Part shown: positions 4,826 to 5,280 of the stretch, piece after piece
Position numbering within the stretch: position 1 is the first letter of the stretch
How the letters are laid out: every line of letters begins with the position of its first letter
NCBI GenBank assembly: GCA_023392995.1
Contig: JAEWMZ010000138.1
Location: 1-5,280 of the forward strand
DNA: 5,280 nt
Source: Bacillota bacterium
Lineage (GTDB): Bacteria; Bacillota; Clostridia; Lachnospirales; Lachnospiraceae
Direction: 5' to 3'
Notes under the pieces: model-generated
Told to the model about the DNA's origin: nothing
Database searches by the model: none
Seen by the model: only the letters and a program-made list of their open reading frames with translations
Position numbers and translations under genes: made by a program

Positions 4826-5280
4826 TTACTTTTTCAGCAACAGAGGTGTGAGGTTAATCTCGTTAGCGGGGATAAGCTTTGAGTTAAGCTTTTCTAAGGG
4901 TTCCTCGCTATTTAGGAAGCTGAACAGCTGGTGGGCAGACTGGTTGTTCAGCTTTTTTCTATTGTAAGAATTGATATGACTCATCATAAGTGTGATATCA
5001 TCCTGAACCAGTCCATCAAATGAAGTGCCCTTTGGCAGTACCCTCCGTATCATCTCATGCGTTACTTCACATCCGCCTTTCTGGTCAGATCGTTGAGGGT
5101 CACAATAGAATATACGCGCTCTGCGCTCGTTATTCTTGTTAAACTCTATAGATATAGGATTGGTAAATTCACTACCTCGATCTGTGAGTATGACCTGGAA
5201 TAAGCTAGTAAATGTGTCGTGCCCTAGAAGCTCATATAGCTGATCAAATATTTTGGTTACTGATCGGGCTGTATTAGTAT
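4826..5280 (-). CDS. IS30-family transposase, C-terminal 150 residues (5' end outside window)
   Basis: Read on the minus strand, the frame is open from the window edge to TAA at 4828-4826; the ATG at 5053 is internal, not the start. The visible protein is the end of the DDE/RNase H-fold integrase domain and the C-terminal tail. VILTDRGSEF (D at 5182-5180) carries the second catalytic Asp. FYCDPQRSDQKGGCEVTHE carries the catalytic Glu (5068-5066) in the family's FCDP...Q+G..E context; the D-to-E spacing is 37 residues, against 33 in classic IS30 as I recall it. RRVLPKGTSFD and MMSHINSYNRKKLN follow, and the protein ends NEINLTPLLLKK. All key residues in view are present and there is no stop or frameshift, so the gene may be intact. 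It catalyses cut-and-paste-like transposition through abutted-end intermediates in this family. It is convergent with the putative ncRNA. Confidence 0.93.
   Translation of the reverse strand, partial: TNTARSVTKIFDQLYELLGHDTFTSLFQVILTDRGSEFTNPISIEFNKNNERRARIFYCDPQRSDQKGGCEVTHEMIRRVLPKGTSFDGLVQDDITLMMSHINSYNRKKLNNQSAHQLFSFLNSEEPLEKLNSKLIPANEINLTPLLLKK
4917..4958 (+). terminator. Terminator-shaped hairpin antisense to the transposase 3' coding region
   Basis: AAGCTGAACA (4917-4926) is perfectly complementary to TGTTCAGCTT (4945-4954), a 10-bp stem with an 18-nt loop. A T-run at 4953-4958 follows on the + strand only. It would stop + strand transcription entering the element from the left, including any read-through of the ncRNA. 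On the sense strand it is a hairpin within the codons for KKLNNQSAHQLFSF. The long loop lowers confidence that it terminates efficiently. Confidence 0.5.

Larger units (their letters stand above)
4766..5280 (-). mobile_element. IS30-family insertion sequence, 3' part (other end outside window)
   Basis: The element contains the IS30-type transposase gene running off the right edge. The end nearest to us is not certain. The best guess is the TTGCAAGATTAAATTCCACC sequence beginning at 4766, 42-60 bases past the transposase stop, the distance expected for an IS30 terminal repeat. Its partner repeat and the target duplication cannot be seen here, so the boundary could be off by tens of bases. Confidence 0.55.

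Overview
The window looks like a chromosomal segment from a low-GC anaerobic Firmicute, most likely a Clostridia/Lachnospiraceae-type bacterium. This is inferred from the AT-rich codon use, the surface-protein repeats common in Paenibacillus and clostridia, and an IS30-type transposase of clostridial flavour. The taxonomy is not proven by anything in the window.

Bases 1-4011 (+) carry the 3' 1336 codons of one very large extracellular protein; its start and any signal peptide lie left of the window. In order it shows: an N-terminal beta-rich domain, a NEW3/CARD-like beta-sandwich, seven 'TMEYS-D-G-W' repeats of the DUF4073 type, a K/D-rich surface-protein domain, an Ig-like 'YQWYRAD' domain, a K/T/S linker, and a SPOR-like C-terminal domain that probably contacts peptidoglycan. 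Repeats 3-6 form a duplicated super-unit whose linker contains an exact-period 21-bp minisatellite encoding SGSA. A strong bidirectional intrinsic terminator (4084-4125) closes the gene.

Bases 4012-4825 hold no intact gene. After the terminator come a weak promoter, a good ribosome binding site and a 21-codon ORF that continues in the -1 frame after a T6 run (4234-4364). Next is a clear extended -10 promoter (4463-4471) followed by about 225 nt that folds by eye into a closed, multi-helix RNA ending in a hairpin plus U-tract. This is the best candidate for an undescribed element: a structured ncRNA or orphaned leader. Overlapping and following it are six degenerate copies of a ~17-bp motif (consensus near GCAAGACTAAATTCCAG) in both orientations. 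The last of these probably belongs to the end of the IS element.

Bases 4826-5280 (-) are the C-terminal 150 residues of an IS30-family transposase running off the right edge, including the last D and E of its DDE site. Its gene faces the putative ncRNA convergently, and a terminator-shaped hairpin lies within its 3' coding part on the + strand. The large surface protein and the IS are functionally unrelated; the IS may have separated the RNA element from a former downstream gene.
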